Below the pieces are notes generated by a model. The model worked only from the letters and a program-made list of their open reading frames with translations, was not told the origin of the DNA and made no database searches. Below, one piece after another: positions 30,897 to 43,488 of a DNA stretch of 64,000 nucleotides. The stretch is from Linum tenue (lineage: Eukaryota > Streptophyta > Magnoliopsida > Malpighiales > Linaceae). The DNA lies in assembly GCA_946122785.1 (NCBI GenBank), contig CAMGYJ010000003.1, positions 25,871,811-25,935,810 on the forward strand, read 5' to 3'. Positions within the stretch are counted from its first letter, which is position 1. Each line of letters starts with the position of its first letter. Made by a program: the position numbers and the translations under genes.

Positions 30897-33800
30897 GCGA
30901 CTCGAACTCTTGGACTTAAGCAATAAGAATATGCAGCAAAAAACAATTAACAAAACAAAGAGCAAAGGAAGCAAAAAACAATTGAAACAAAAGCCACAAT
31001 TGGGTAGAGTGTTAAATATACCAAGTGACTCCACAACTAGATTGATTGACTAGCTGATAACGTTGGTTTCTTCTAGATGGATCGATTCCACGAACGGACT
31101 AAGGAGTATAAAATAGTTTCAAGAATGAACACTCAAATAAGAGTTTTTAATTTATCAAAAGTTGACTCGCCCAAAGGTAAAAACATATTTATAAAGGTCA
31201 TAAAAACATAAATCTAACCTTATAAGAATAAGAATACAAGTCTCAAACTAACTAGGAAAAACAATAACTCGTTTGTAATGCAAAGAAGCTTAGTAATCAA
31301 TAAAACTCATTTCAGTGCTAAAGAAAACTCGTTAGAAGCTAAGCAATCTATTTCCTTCTCCTTTTCGTGTAAGGACAACTTGGACAATAGGTATGGACGA
31401 CTTTGGTATCAAGAATGTACTTCATTGGACTCTTCTGGTTTGTCTTTCTACTCTTGGACGTGGAGTATGTTAACCTCTTGGCCCACGAATGAATTAGACT
31501 CCAAAGATGGGAAATACTCTGCCAAATAACCTTGCAATTGAGATTAGCATACTTCACGTCCAAGACTAGACATGTTAATAGAGTATTTATTTTGATTAGA
31601 ATAATATCGCACCAATGTTGTTGTTGAAGTTGGTCGAGTAGACTTGATTGCTTTGGTGTCGATGTCTTTATCAAGTGATATGATGTTGGTATAATAATGA
31701 TAAGTGATGACACGTGAAAGTATTTATTATAGACTAAAGTGCATAAATTTTCATAATTGTTATCATAATATTATTGTCATGACTGCTTCAAGTGTGTTAT
31801 AGAGACACTAGAATTGCTTTTCTACGATTGATACATTTTGGTAGCGTTCTGTGCAATTTTCAGGTCAAATTAGACTAGTGGACCACTTGGTAGTCGAGTA
31901 AGCTCATCATGAGAATGAGGACAAAAATATGAGCGTCTGAGATCAAACGAGGCTTGATTAGGAGTTCAGACGAGTTAGCAGTTTGAAGCAGTCCAACATC
32001 GACAGCCTTGACTGGGAATTTTCACTTTTGGAAGCCCTTTTGGAGGAAGCACCTAATTCGTCAGAAAGCCACCTTGGCGTCTCTTGATTCATTGGCCACG
32101 TGTTTGGAGACTTTTTGATTAGCTGAACAATGTGGAAGGACGACTTCCTCTCCCAAACCCTAATCCTAGGCATATAAATAGGTCTTAGGAAGCTCCAAAT
32201 TGATTAGAATTTCAGAGGGGTTGCTCTGCCCCCAAGGCACCTCCAGACCTCACGAGACCTAAAGCATCGGAGGAGACTCTAGAAATGGCAGTCCTACTCG
32301 ATCGATCCTCAATTGATCGAATGACATGACGCCTCAAGGGAGAAATCTATAGGGTCCTTGTTGTTATCAAACATCGGGCGAGAGCCTTGACACAAGGTAG
32401 GATTAGACCACGTGTTGGACCAAGCATCCCATGTGTTGCCGGAATCAAGAGTTGATTCTTGATTGCGAATAGGAGTGTTTATCCAAATTTGCCTCGTTGT
32501 GCCTTTGGTATCTAGATGATTATGCATGGGTGGATGTGACAGGTATGAAGCTTATGCATATATGCGCCTCGAGTACCATACACATTTGGAAGCGATTTTA
32601 TTGCATATCATGATATATGCAATCTAAATGTGGACTCTAGTGTAGGCAGGTTTGGTGTCGATTAAGTGAATTGACACAAAACATTAGAAATAACCCGATC
32701 AAAATGACAGTTGTCTTGTAGTGGTTGATGGATGCTTCTCCATCGAATTTCAACAACAACTTTCCTCCTCTCTATGGAGTGTTATTCGTGTCCTATGACA
32801 GAGTTTTCGTAAGAGGTGTTGTGTAAAAGCTAAAGCCTAGTATCCTATTTATGCTAGTTACAGAAGGGGATTTCTAGTTTTTTTCCTCCTAAAGTCGGCC
32901 TAAACCTTCATTGTAGGACTTGAACTAGGATTCCTTCGACTTGGGGATAAAGTAACTTATTCAGGAAATTTTCTGAAGGATTAGGGTTTGAGAGTCAGGG
33001 GTACGACGGTTAAGGCCTATGTTCCTTTTTAATTGGGCTAGGTAGCTTTGCCTACAGGCAACCTCTGCTCCAAACTTGGGCGCATCTTGAATTGTATAGC
33101 TCCGTTTGGATCTTGGTTTATGTTGGGTATGCTGTACTACCAGGTCAACTTGTTTTGACCATAAAGTGAGAATCCGATGTCCAAATCTATCTCAATTTGG
33201 GCTCATAAGCTTTCATTCTTGTCCTCATTCCAATCAATTGGGTCCCTTGATGATCTAAATTCGTCTTGAGTGCATTTTATCCCTGAAAAGCACAAAAAAT
33301 GTCATAAAGGCATCAAAAAGTACAAAAGCACACTCAAAGTCTATCATAAGCTCGTAAATCAAATAGTTATGAATTACATAAGAAATATAATCAAAATTAC
33401 TAAAGATGCATTGATAAAAGGGAAAAGTATATCAAGAACTGACAAACACTATAAATAAAGTGTAATAAAAAATACCACACACTTGTACTTTGCTTGTCCT
33501 CAAGCAAACACTGCTCACATTCATACAACTCAATAAATACCAAAGAACATCACTCAATCTCAATCTTAGGTAGTGGATCATAAGCAACTTACAAGGTCAA
33601 CAATAGTAGAGAGAACCCTAACCACATCAACATACAAGAAAATAATGTAATCCATTCTAAGCATAACAACTAACCATGCATTAGAGTTTCAAAACACAAG
33701 GGTGAAGCTTTTGATAAATTTTTTTGAAAATTTGAATCCTTCTACCATCAACTTGACATAACCTCTAAGCATTTTCTTTCAAAAACACAAACTCTTTTGA

Positions 33801-34147
33801 TTTTTCTCGATTTTTTTCTCTTGCAAACAACTATTTTCTAATTTTATATTTCTAGACTTTTCTTGTGTGGAGAGCTCTTTATAGCTTTACACTTATGGTT
33901 GATCAAGAGCTAGAAGCTCCTATACCTCAACTCGTGTGGAGGGTCAAAGAAATTAAGGGGTGTCGAAAGCTTTATACGTGCCCTTAAAAACACATCCTCA
34001 AGTTGTGCAATGAAAAGATGGCTCACACATTGATCTTACCCCACACTTCATTTATCAACATAGCATGACAAATTTCAAACAGTACCAATGTCTTGATAGT
34101 TTATTTTTTCATTTTCTAGAAAATATAGTTCACCATTTGAAAAACTT
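30897..34147. other. Degenerate repetitive DNA, probably gypsy UTR/LTR sequence
   Basis: There is no intact ORF. Near 33480-33520 the sequence ACTTTGCTTGTCCTCAAGCAAAC resembles, in reverse complement, the GCTTGAGGACAAGCAAAG motif common downstream of pol in plant Tat/Athila-type gypsy elements. Pol-like fragments in the same (minus) orientation lie at 35440-36137. I infer one decayed minus-strand element from about 36.2 to 31 kb, but the LTR boundaries were not found. Confidence 0.35.
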
Positions 34148-34150
34148 TTA

Positions 34151-35345
34151 GGCCAAATACACTTGTATAGCCAAAATTTTGACGGTTTTGCCAAATATAG
34201 CCAATTTTGGGGAAATACCAATAATAGCCAGAAATTTGAAAGTTCGATGACAATAATAGCCATTTCCGTTACATAGTTTGACGGCGTCAGTGACACCGTT
34301 AGTCAAATTAACGGAACGATGATTTGGCTGCCAACTCACCTAACACATCATTGACAACTCACCAACACTTGCCACATATACATGACACGTCAGATTTTAT
34401 TTAAAAATATTTAATTAATTTATTAAAAAACCCAAAGGATTGTCCCGCTTCCCCTCGCCGTCATCCATTCTTCCCCTCACTGTCGACCTCAATTTTCCAT
34501 CTCCAAGTCTCCACTCCACCCCACCTTACTTCTTCCTCCTCCTTTCCTTTGCGATTCTGTAGGGGTTGTGAATTTAAGGTCCGAGATTGATCCAACGAAA
34601 CATCTCTCGGTGGAATTCGGAGCCCTAAACCTCTGATTGCAGCACCTCACATCTCATCCAAACACCTCGCAATCAAATCAGAATCCAGACTCCTCCAATG
34701 GTACGACTCTCAACTCCTCCCAACCCCCTCCTCTTTAACAGTACGACCTCCGCGATGGCGACGAGATCGAGCTCGGAGAGCTCACTTCCATCACTTTCCG
34801 GCTCCGAATCGAGAACCAAAATCCGTCGTCGCCACTACGGCGAGGCGGGAGGAAGCAGATTGCTGCTTCGGTTGAAATAAAGCAACTGGAAACTAAGATT
34901 TCGGCGAAGGAGAGTCAATTGGAGAAGGTGGAGCAAGTTCTTGGGCGATAATTTCCAGATCTGGGCGGTTTTCAAAGCAACCGCCAATAATCGACGATGA
35001 GCAGCTGCGCCAGGGGAAGATGGAGGGAAATCGGGAGATAGATTGAAGTTTTACGGATTGAAATGGTTGCGGGGGATCGTGGAGAGGAGAAGGATTGTTG
35101 TGGCGCCGAGGATGACAAATAGAGGGTCGGCGATGGTGGGTGAACGAATTAACACTTCGAGTCGAGTAAAGGAGGGTTCCGGCTTGTCTCAAAACGGAGC
35201 CGCCTCCTCCTGTTGTTGGCAGAGTCAACCGAAGCAAGAAGAATGGGAACACGAAGGTGTGGTGGCGGTGGAGGTAGATGAATTTGTGGCGGAGGGAGAT
35301 GAAAAGTTTAAAATGAGTTACTTCATTTGTCATTCAAAATAAGGG
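34151..35345. mobile_element. MULE-like fragment with one recognisable TIR
   Basis: The left end (34151-34300) has tandem TATAGCCAAA / AATAGCCA blocks and GGCCAAATACACTTGTATAG, matching the terminal sequence at bases 1-120 in reverse. A Ser-rich frame at 34698-34880 (MATRSSSESSLPSLSGSES) and Lys/Glu-rich frames look like a decayed gene piece carried by the element. No matching right TIR was found, so the right boundary is only where the coding-like GC-richer sequence stops. Confidence 0.4.
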
Positions 35346-35439
35346 CTTAGGCTACTAGCACTTTTATAGTTTATGGAGGTAGATGTTACTCTCATTCAAA
35401 AAACATGCTCTCATCGGATGACCAATCGAGTTTTGACGT

Positions 35440-36240
35440 TCATTCATCATCCCATCCAGTTACATCCATCGTTGTTGGCTCCATGGGATGTGGATTGAAA
35501 CCATGATGGTGCACGAACTCTTGAAAGTCCTCCGATGCTTTGTACTCCAGCTCCTTGATCTTCTCTAGCAACATATTTGTCCTTGTACTGGCTATCTTGA
35601 GCGCCATGTGTGCTAGCTTCAAATCCAGAGTTGGTAGAGCTTCTTTCAACTTGTCTCCCCATAATAGGTCTTCATCATTATGATGATTGTTCCATGTAAG
35701 GAATCCTCATATAGAGATCATGTTATGAACTTGATCTCTATCTCCTGCTTCGTCTCTTCATTCTCCTCGAAATCATCATCACCAATGGGCTTCTTTGTTC
35801 ATTCATCTTTAATAAACCACAATCTTTTATGCATGACATCTCCCACTTGTATTGTGATTTCTCCTTTTAGCGCATTGATCATGGCACCGACATTGACCAT
35901 AAATGGTCTACCAAAGATCAAGGAGTACGGGATCTCTATCTCCATCTCGATCACCACGTAATCTAGAAAGAAGACGAATGACCCGTTTCGGGTACTCAAT
36001 CCTCGAATTACTCCAAGATGTTGACAAAGGGTGTTGTCTGCTATCTCGGTCTCTATTTGTATCTCATCCATGTCGGCGATACCTAAATCTTCATTGAGTG
36101 GAAGTGGTAGTATATTGATACAAGAAACAAGATCCACTAACCATTGCTCTAGATAATTGTTATCTAGGAAACAAATGATCGTGCAATAACCAGAATCTCC
36201 TTCAATTCTCCTTCTCTCCTTGGGTGGACACTCCCTCCTG
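35440..36240 (-). pseudogene. Gypsy gag-protease remnant
   Basis: The minus frame 35799-36137 contains IEIPYSLIFGRPFMVNVGAM followed by KGEITIQVGD. This matches the LILGRPFL.TA.A.ID...G.I....GD end of the protease domain of plant Tat/Athila-type gypsy elements. The same motif is better preserved at 56517-57533. The adjacent frame at 35440-35662 has no recognisable domain. It is broken at both ends. Confidence 0.6.
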
Positions 36241-36754
36241 CTTCCTTCCTGTAGACACTAACTTTTTTGTCCGAGTTAAAATATATTTAACTAAATAAAT
36301 TTAATTTTTGTTTAGGGTTTGCAATAAAAAATTTAAATGAACTACTAGCTAAAAAGTATTTGTAGTATTGGGGAAGGGTCTTGTTTGCCATAACTTATTG
36401 GAGATTAAGCGATAACAAATCCCGATCGACAAAATTGAATAGTTTGAGTTGCATGTTTTTAGATAAATTAAGGATGCACTCGACTTTGATAGTCACGTGT
36501 TATTGATCAATCAAATTGATTCTTAAGGCATTGAGCTTAGCAAGGTTAAGCCTTGGCTTTTGGAACAAAAAATAACAAAATAAAACTTTTTTATTAAAAG
36601 TCTCAATTCATATCAATTGTATTATAAATTTATAATTACCAAATAATAATTACAATAAACATAAATTAAATTCCAATAGCTAAATTACTAGCGTAAAATT
36701 AAAAGCGCCAAATCAAACTCAGCAATCAGGTCCAACCCGAATGACCAAGTATAA
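36241..36754. other. Intergenic, nothing recognised
   Basis: AT-rich DNA without ORFs or terminal repeats. It ends at the AAAAGTAAT target site of the next element. Confidence 0.4.
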
Positions 36755-36763
36755 AAAAGTAAT

Positions 36764-39233
36764 GGCCAATACTATGGTGCCGCTGTAAAAAGTGCGGCAC
36801 CGGTGCCGCAGCTTTTAATTGGCCACTTATGAATGACGTGGCATTGGTTGAATTCAATAACCCAGCCTACCATCAACTGGCCCAACCGTCGTTGGGCAAA
36901 GTGATGAAGTATTGTTCCGTCTTCCTATCTCTGTTCCGTTTTCTACCCTTTTCCATTAATTTATTAAAAAAAATTATATGTTTTCTCAAGCAACAAAAAA
37001 AAAAGGAAAATGGAAATCCTGAAGTCGTGTTCCTCCTCTTCCTCGCTCTCCTGCTCCGACGAACGGTGATAAGCAGTTTCGGAGAACTTCTCCGTCTCTG
37101 ATTCAATACCGAGTGTTTACCATAAGCATCCACTGAACTCCACAATCTTCTTCCTCCGTATTATGTGAAAAAGAAGCCGAACGAATCCCTCATTCTGTAT
37201 CTTTCTAACTGCTCTGCGTCATCGTACCACACGATTCAACCAAAATCAGAATTGACATCCCCCTGTGTCGTCCCGATGCGCCTCCTTGATGGAAGCATGA
37301 AATTTTGAATGTGAAATTCCTTGGAGGAAGTGGCTTTCTCCAACGGATTTCAAAGGCTTTCAGGTAGTTCGGGGCTTCTGTATTTTGAGCAGGGCACTGA
37401 TTCAGGTCATTTGAATCTTGAATTTCTCTGAGTTTCCTTTTGCTCTAAAGGTTTAAGTCAAGGATGTAGCAATTGGGAACCTTGTTTAGTTGTTTACAAT
37501 CTTTTTCCTTTTCCATTTGTATTTCTGTAACGAGCTGCAGGGGATACTCTCTCTATACAACACATATATTGTTATACAGAAGCTATGCATTGATCATGAT
37601 CTGGCAAAGTTAAAAGCAATGACATTGAGAAATAGTTAAGTTGGAAAAATCGTGCATTGTGAGGTGAATTATTTATAGATACAGGTTGATGTCCACAGTC
37701 GCAATTCGATTATAGCTTCCAACAACCATATCAGGCTTATTCCCAGTAATCTTTTACTTCGAAAGTACTAAATCTCTAAGTAAGCAAGCAGCCAGAACGT
37801 ATATATAACATTTAGAAAGACTAAAGTCATAGTAGGCAGTTCTATTTGAGTTGAGGCTTGTAATTATTAAGCCAAGTACACGAAGAAGAAGTATCTATCT
37901 ATCATCCAAACCCATCTGGAATGTGTTCCCTTTAACAAGTACTTCAATCATAATCTATGAATCAGCCTCAACAAGACAACGACAATAAGATATTCCAGCT
38001 CCTAAATTTCCACCACCTGAAAGTGTGTTCAATGAGTTCCTTGGAAAGCAATTGCAGCAAGCAATCAATAAATTCTAGACCAGAACAAAAGTCAACACAA
38101 TTCGACATCACTGACTGTCTACAGGGAATAACAATTCATAGCCACATTTCTTCACATAGATCTAGCCTTACTTATCTTTTCCAATCAATTCTCTTTTCAG
38201 CTTTTAATTTTGTTCAAGGAACACCATGAACATTGTCCAATTGCACCATGAAATTTAAACTGCAAGCGCCACGACACTGGCGAGGGGCATGACAAAGTAA
38301 AGGCATTTTACATATACAATTATTACAATAATGAAATAATAAAGCTCAAGTAAGCATACCTACCCTGACCCTGACAGTTAGGTAGCATCCCAGTGCATAC
38401 AGCCGAAAGAATCAAAATGTGAAGAAGACCCAGATAATCAATCTTCTGTTCCGAATTTATATTAGCATTAACAGCTACAGATTGTGCCAGTCTTGCATTA
38501 TTCTGCCAAATTGGAAGCAAAGGGAAACGAGGTGACTCAAGCTTAAAACCGGGTGGGACGGGGACTCCATCGGACGCGCTGCACCAACGATTACTTCTCC
38601 CCAGAGTCCCTCGACGGGCTCTGCACGTGGTACACGGGCCGCTTCGGCGACCTTGACGGTGACGACGGGGCTAGACTCGTTATGTCCGACTCCGACTTCG
38701 CCGAATATATTTTCCCGGAAATTGTGGGTTTCTAGAGGGAATTGATGAGTATCCAGAGACCGAATGACTGCGACATTCCCCATTGAATGAAAAGGCTCGT
38801 TGCCTTTTAACAGCAGGACAAGAAGGGTTTTGTTTTACCGATTATACGAAGGATGAGAAAATTGTAAACGATTTCAGTGGAGCCCTTTGATGGTCCTGGA
38901 TCAACGAAGGAGTCGCCGGAAGTCCTTTTGTAGAGTCTGCCGGAGAGGAGATCGACGAAGAGACAACCATGTGCTTTTGAGTTCAATTTTATTTTTTCAT
39001 GATTTTTGTAGAAACAAATAAAATAACAACGAAAAGGAAGGAAGGAATTAGTGGGAAGACGACGAACTTTCCGTCCGTTTGGTCACCTGCCGGTTAAAGC
39101 CAGTTTCATGGGTCAATCGGTTTGGGCTCTGATACAATAAACTCATCCACTGCCACCTCAGATCCACGTGGCCCAATCAAAAAGTGCGTCACCGGTGCCG
39201 CATTTTTTTTATAGCGTCACTGTAGTATTGACC
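36764..39233. mobile_element. Pack-MULE candidate (2.47 kb, 9-bp TSD)
   Basis: Exact 9-bp duplications AAAAGTAAT flank the element (36755-36763 and 39234-39242). TIRs of about 80 bp share CAATACTA, TGCGGCACCGGTG, TTTT.ATTGG.CCAC and GGTGGCA or CGTGGCA blocks. Long TIRs with a 9-bp TSD are the Mutator hallmark. No MURA transposase is seen. The interior contains a GC-rich coding-like fragment at 38560-38733 and other non-transposon sequence, as expected of gene-capturing MULEs. Confidence 0.85.
38560..38733 (+). pseudogene. Captured exon-like fragment inside the MULE
   Basis: One frame reads TNDYFSPESLDGLCTWYTG and continues RFGDLDGDDGARLVMSDSDF through EYIFPEIVGF to a TAG. Third codon positions are strongly G/C, unlike all surrounding sequence, and composition changes abruptly at both sides. 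These are signs of a real exon transplanted into AT-rich DNA. I do not recognise the protein family. No start codon in good context is present, so it is a fragment. Confidence 0.5.
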
Positions 39234-39242
39234 AAAAGTAAT

Positions 39243-40570
39243 AGAACCAGGTCCATTCAGGCCCAAGTCAACTCGGGCCACATAGCCAAGCCGGTCAACC
39301 AAAGTCAAAGCCCAACAGTGAGGTCCGATCAGCCTGGTTAAGCCTGAATCAAACTCGATGGGTTTGACCTATGATCCAAACCTGGTCCATGTCCAACAGA
39401 GGGCAACTATTGCAACAGATGGGGGCAATCCCCCAATAGCCAATAAGAAATCATCAATATCATCAAGCAGCCAATAGGAAGACAGAAACTTGAGAATCAC
39501 TTGGCTCTTTGTTTGAGGGCAGCAAGAGAAAACCCAAGAAAATGGCGGCAGAAACCCTACAGAAACACAAAAGCAGCCGAAGCAACCTATGAGAAATGGC
39601 AGATCAGGAGTAAGAAAAAAACTGAAAAGCAACAACCTTCTTGGCTCTTTCATTGTTTTCCGACAGATTTCACAAGCAAACAAGCCACCAAATCACACAA
39701 CACTTTCTGTCTTTGTTTGACAAAGCAAGAAAAGACCCACAAACAAACATCCCACTGCAAAATCACAGCAAAAAAAAAAAAAAAAAACAGACGGACCAGG
39801 CTGAAGGTTGCAGAAGAAGCAGAAAGAGCACTCCAGGAGACTTCATCAAAGGTCGGAACCCTCCCCAAACTACCAACAGAGGCTGGTAAGTAAATCTCAT
39901 AATCTCTATCTTGCATCACTTATAATCATCTGGTTACAAGTTTGTATTTTCTTTTAAGAAAATCTATCCAACAAAACCATTGGCTTATTTCGTACCAAAG
40001 GTGTCAAACACAATTGATTTTCAAGCAAACTACGACATGGTAGTAACGACTTTAACGAACCAAGGCAACCGAAATCAGATCTGTGACTGTTTTGTGGTCT
40101 TACCATTGATGCATATACATGTTTAAAGCATATCACAACAAAAAATCAGATTTGCTTCCTATCTTTTCCACCTTAGAATGTTTTTGTTTAGTATTTTCTA
40201 TCTTATGCTGCATCAAGCTAACATCTAAACACAGAGGCCGCTATAAGCTCATAGAAATCTCAGATTTACAAAACACCAGATGCACACAAAAATCCAGTTA
40301 TAAACACTTAATTTCCAAATTCATTCATATCTTTACCAAACAATCATAACCGTTCGAAACCCCCCATTGATCAAAATATCAGATGTGAGTTTTCAGACCA
40401 TGAACCTCAAAACCCACAAAATTTATCATGAACACCACAACACAGTTTCCCATATTTGAGTCTCATTGAACCATCACAAAAATACAGAACTCGCTAATGA
40501 TAGAGTCAAACCCAGATCATTTGAACCATATCAAACCAATCTTAATTTCTTTTTTATTTCAAATGCTAAA
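39243..40570. other. Intergenic, no gene recognised
   Basis: Contains A-rich runs (39770-39788) and a long Lys-rich frame at 39501-39893 that is low-complexity and has no domain. No TIR or LTR ends were found. Confidence 0.4.
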
Positions 40571-41309
40571 AGGGTTGGTTTTTTGACACCCCATTTTCAA
40601 TTGGTCAATTTTTTCATTAATCATTGACAAGTATTAACGAAGGTAAACATAATAAATGTTTTGTTATTAAATACAAAGTAAGCATTAAATACACCATATT
40701 AATTACTTGTTTTTTTTTATAAAAAATCTAACCATATACAAAATACAATTCTATCTCTCATCTTTGATGTTTCTCACTCCTATCTCTGATTCTTCCTTTC
40801 CCAACAGCTTCCGACCACCAAGTTTCATCCGACCACCACACTTCGCCGGTAAAATCCCGCCGATAAACTCTCTTCGGTCAACTGCAAAAATATACCAGTA
40901 CACTGATATGTTATACCACTGTACTGGTATTTGTACCACTGCACTGACACTCATATATGACATTGGTACCATTGCACTGATATCGCTACCAATGCAGTGG
41001 TATAGCTATTAGTGCAGCGGTACAACGTATCAGTGCAGTGATATATTTTTTGCAGGTGGTCGGAGGGAGTCAGCCGATGAAATTTTTGCCGGAGAAGTGT
41101 GGCGGTCGGAGGAAGTCTGGTGGTCAGAGGCTGCTGAAAAAGGAAAAATAAGATATAGGAAGAGAGAATGTATTTAGTGTATGTTTTAATTTGAAAAAAA
41201 AACAAATAATTAATATGGTGCATTTAATTCCTAATGTGTATTTAATGTATGTATTAAATTCTATAGTTATATTCAATACATTAGGAGGTGTCATTTTTCC
41301 AACCCTGGT
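40571..41309. mobile_element. 739-bp TIR element related to the 14.9-kb element
   Basis: Inverted termini AGGGTTGG...TGACACC are seen at both ends (left AGGGTTGGTTTTTTGACACC, right AGGGTTGGAAAAATGACACC in reverse complement). The left end continues CCATTTTCAATTGGTCA, close to CCCATTTGATTGGTCC of the 14925-17867 element. The interior carries the same class of TACCANTGCASTGGTA dyads at 40893-41052 and no transposase. No TSD was resolved. Confidence 0.7.
40893..41052. repeat. Dyad minisatellite (ACCAGTRCACTGGTA type)
   Basis: About nine irregular units such as ATACCAGTACACTGATAT, ATACCACTGTACTGGTAT, CTACCAATGCAGTGGTAT and GTATCAGTGCAGTGATAT, each a near-palindrome around a 1-3-bp centre. They are flanked by near-identical inverted coding-like arms (CTTCCGACCACCA... 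at 40808 and GTCGGAGGAAGTC... near 41106). Confidence 0.8.
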
Positions 41310-41329
41310 TAACAGCAAATAAACCAAAT

Positions 41330-41940
41330 CTCACCCAAACAAAAAGGTCCCCTTTGGTTCGCTGTCATCTTCGCCGCCGGCGAAATCCGGGGCGGCCGGC
41401 AGTTGCCCTCTTCTCCCCTGTCTATTCGCCATCCGAAACTAAAAAAAAAAACAAGAGAAAGGCAAATCAGAATCCCTAAATAGAACTGAAAGTCTGACGA
41501 AAACTACAAACAAACCCACACTTTACCTATCTGAATCCGCTAGCTCTCTTCGCCTCGCCACCGCAGTGGCCGAAGAAGCTTCGCCACTGCCGCCGGCGGT
41601 TTCCGATCTCCTCTTCATCTCCCTTCGACCAAAGAATCCAGAAAAAGCAATCAGAAACAAATCAAAATCACCTTACCTAGAATGAAACCCGAGAAAACCC
41701 TAATAAATGACTTGCAACCCAAAAACAAAACCTACCTCTGACATTCTTCGCCATCGGTCTCACCGGCGCCGTTGTTATTCCTCTCTTCCTTCTCGTCATT
41801 ACCAGAAGAGGGGAGGAGGCAGATTGAAGAACGGTTTGCGGCTTTCCCTTCGTCGTGTTCTTGTAGAAAAAAAAGAGAGGCGAGGGAGAGGGAGATTGGA
41901 ATGGAGAAAGACGAAGGGAGTGATCAGTCATCAGAGGCAA
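41330..41940 (-). pseudogene. Possible exon fragments of an unknown gene
   Basis: On the minus strand, GC-rich exon-like blocks alternate with T-rich intron-like DNA. One block at 41527-41618 begins ATG, reads MKRRSETAGGSGEASSATAV and ends at a GTAAAG donor; another near 41340-41410 follows a long T-tract and AG. No family is recognised and no complete model can be built. Confidence 0.25.
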
Positions 41941-42950
41941 AGAGATGGCGTTCTTTTTGGGTTAATGGTCCGTCATTTTCAGGGAATCGTTTTTCTCGAT
42001 GAAAGGAGGGAGAAGAAGGTTATCAAACAGGTTTCTACAATCTCATCGGTCTAATAAGTGAAAGGGTTTAATTAGTCGGATCAACCCACTAATTTGATCC
42101 TTTCAAACTCATCTCGACCCTAAAGAATCAGACAGGATCATAAAAAAAAAAAAAAAAAATTGGGACGGATCAATTATACATCGTGACCCTCAGAAACAGA
42201 TTAGACAAAATCAGCGACGAGTTGGACCAATTTTCAGTCCAACCAATAACTGATACCGAGTATCACTGTATCAGTGAGTCTTAAGTCTTAACCCATTGGG
42301 CTAGCCGCAATAAATTTGTTAGCCTAGCGTCTTCGCTTAATCACAAATTATTAGTAAATTACCAACCTCAATACGTAAAAATCTAATCAAATTACTTAGG
42401 GATGACAATAGGTCGGGTTTTGCCAAACTCAAACCTATGGGTTTATCCGTGAAAAAAACCCAGGGTAAAACCCACTGGATTTGAAAAACTCAAACCCAAC
42501 CCAACCCGCAAGGTATCCGCGGGTTCATGGGTACCCATGGGTTTTTATCGTAAAAAATTTACAATAACAAGTTCCTATCAAAATAAAAGTACAATATCAA
42601 TCTCTCAATACAAATTATCCATATATAAAACATCATTCTAGAAAATTCAAACAAATCACAAATTAACCATACAAATTGTTCAACACTAATATAGAAAACT
42701 CAAGAAAATTGAAGCAAATCACAAATTATCCATAAACAACATGATTAATTCAAAATCATAAAATATTAGGGTATTCACTACATCATTGTTATTCATAAAT
42801 ACACTTTCCTTAAAAACCCTTAATACGAAAAATTATGGTTAATAGACGACTCAAGATAGGGTGCATAACCATGGATTATGCACCCATCAATAACTAAATA
42901 TGGACCCTACATTTAGAAAATCCAGATCTAAACATTGAGAATTAAAAGTC
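41941..42950. other. AT-rich repeats, one hAT-like end
   Basis: At 42397 the sequence TAGGGATGACAATAGGTCGGG has the style of a common plant hAT MITE terminus, followed by ACCCA/TGGGT-rich subterminal DNA to 42555. A matching right terminus was not found. An A-run lies at 42142-42160. No gene is seen. Confidence 0.35.
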
Positions 42951-43488
42951 ATTTTTATTTTCCTTAGCTTTCTTAATCGGCTCATATATTCTTCGTTTTA
43001 ACTCGAATTTTAATTTTTTTTTGCACAGATGGAACGAGTTCGTTGTGCTCTACAAAATGAGATCCATTTTTTATATTATTTTTAGAAAAAACTTTTCTTG
43101 CCTCTCGGTACCAACTGCATACCATATGGTATTTTCTTCGTTTTTAATTTGTTTTTGAAAACGTTTGCACAGAAAGAACGAGTTCATCATGATCTATTGA
43201 ATCTACAAATTTCTAGTTCATCATTTTTATTTTCCTTAGCTTTCTTAATCGGCTCATATATTCTTCATTTTAACTCGGATTTTAATTTTTTTTTTTGAAC
43301 AGATGGAACGAGTTCGTTGTGCTCTACAAAATGAGATCCATTTTCTATATTTGTTTAGAAAAAAAATTTCTTGCCTCTCGGTACCAACTGCATACCATAT
43401 GGTATTTTCTTCGTTTTTAATTCGTTTTTGAAAACGTTTGCACAGAAGGCGAGTTCATCATGATCTATTGAATCTACAAATTTCTAGG
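42951..43488. repeat. 272-bp tandem duplication
   Basis: Unit 1 is 42951-43222 and unit 2 is 43223-43488, differing by only a few bases and short gaps. Both carry CCTTAGCTTTCTTAATCGGC, GATGGAACGAGTTCGTTGTG and CATACCATATGGTATTTTC (a palindromic core). Diverged inverted matches to the unit start lie near 43760-43840, so the duplication may sit in one arm of a larger inverted-repeat element. Confidence 0.85.

Noticed and set aside
35043..35342. 99-codon plus frame with 146-codon antisense frame
   Set aside because: Both sit in GC-richer MULE-like sequence; neither has a recognisable domain and codon bias is unclear.
39501..39893. 130-codon Lys/Arg-rich frame
   Set aside because: Low complexity, with an A-run translated as poly-Lys; no start context or domain.
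42280..42310. Minus-strand TAGCCCAATGGG matching a Pol III A box, considered as a SINE or tRNA gene
   Set aside because: No B box (GGTTCGANNCC) at the right distance and no cloverleaf could be drawn.
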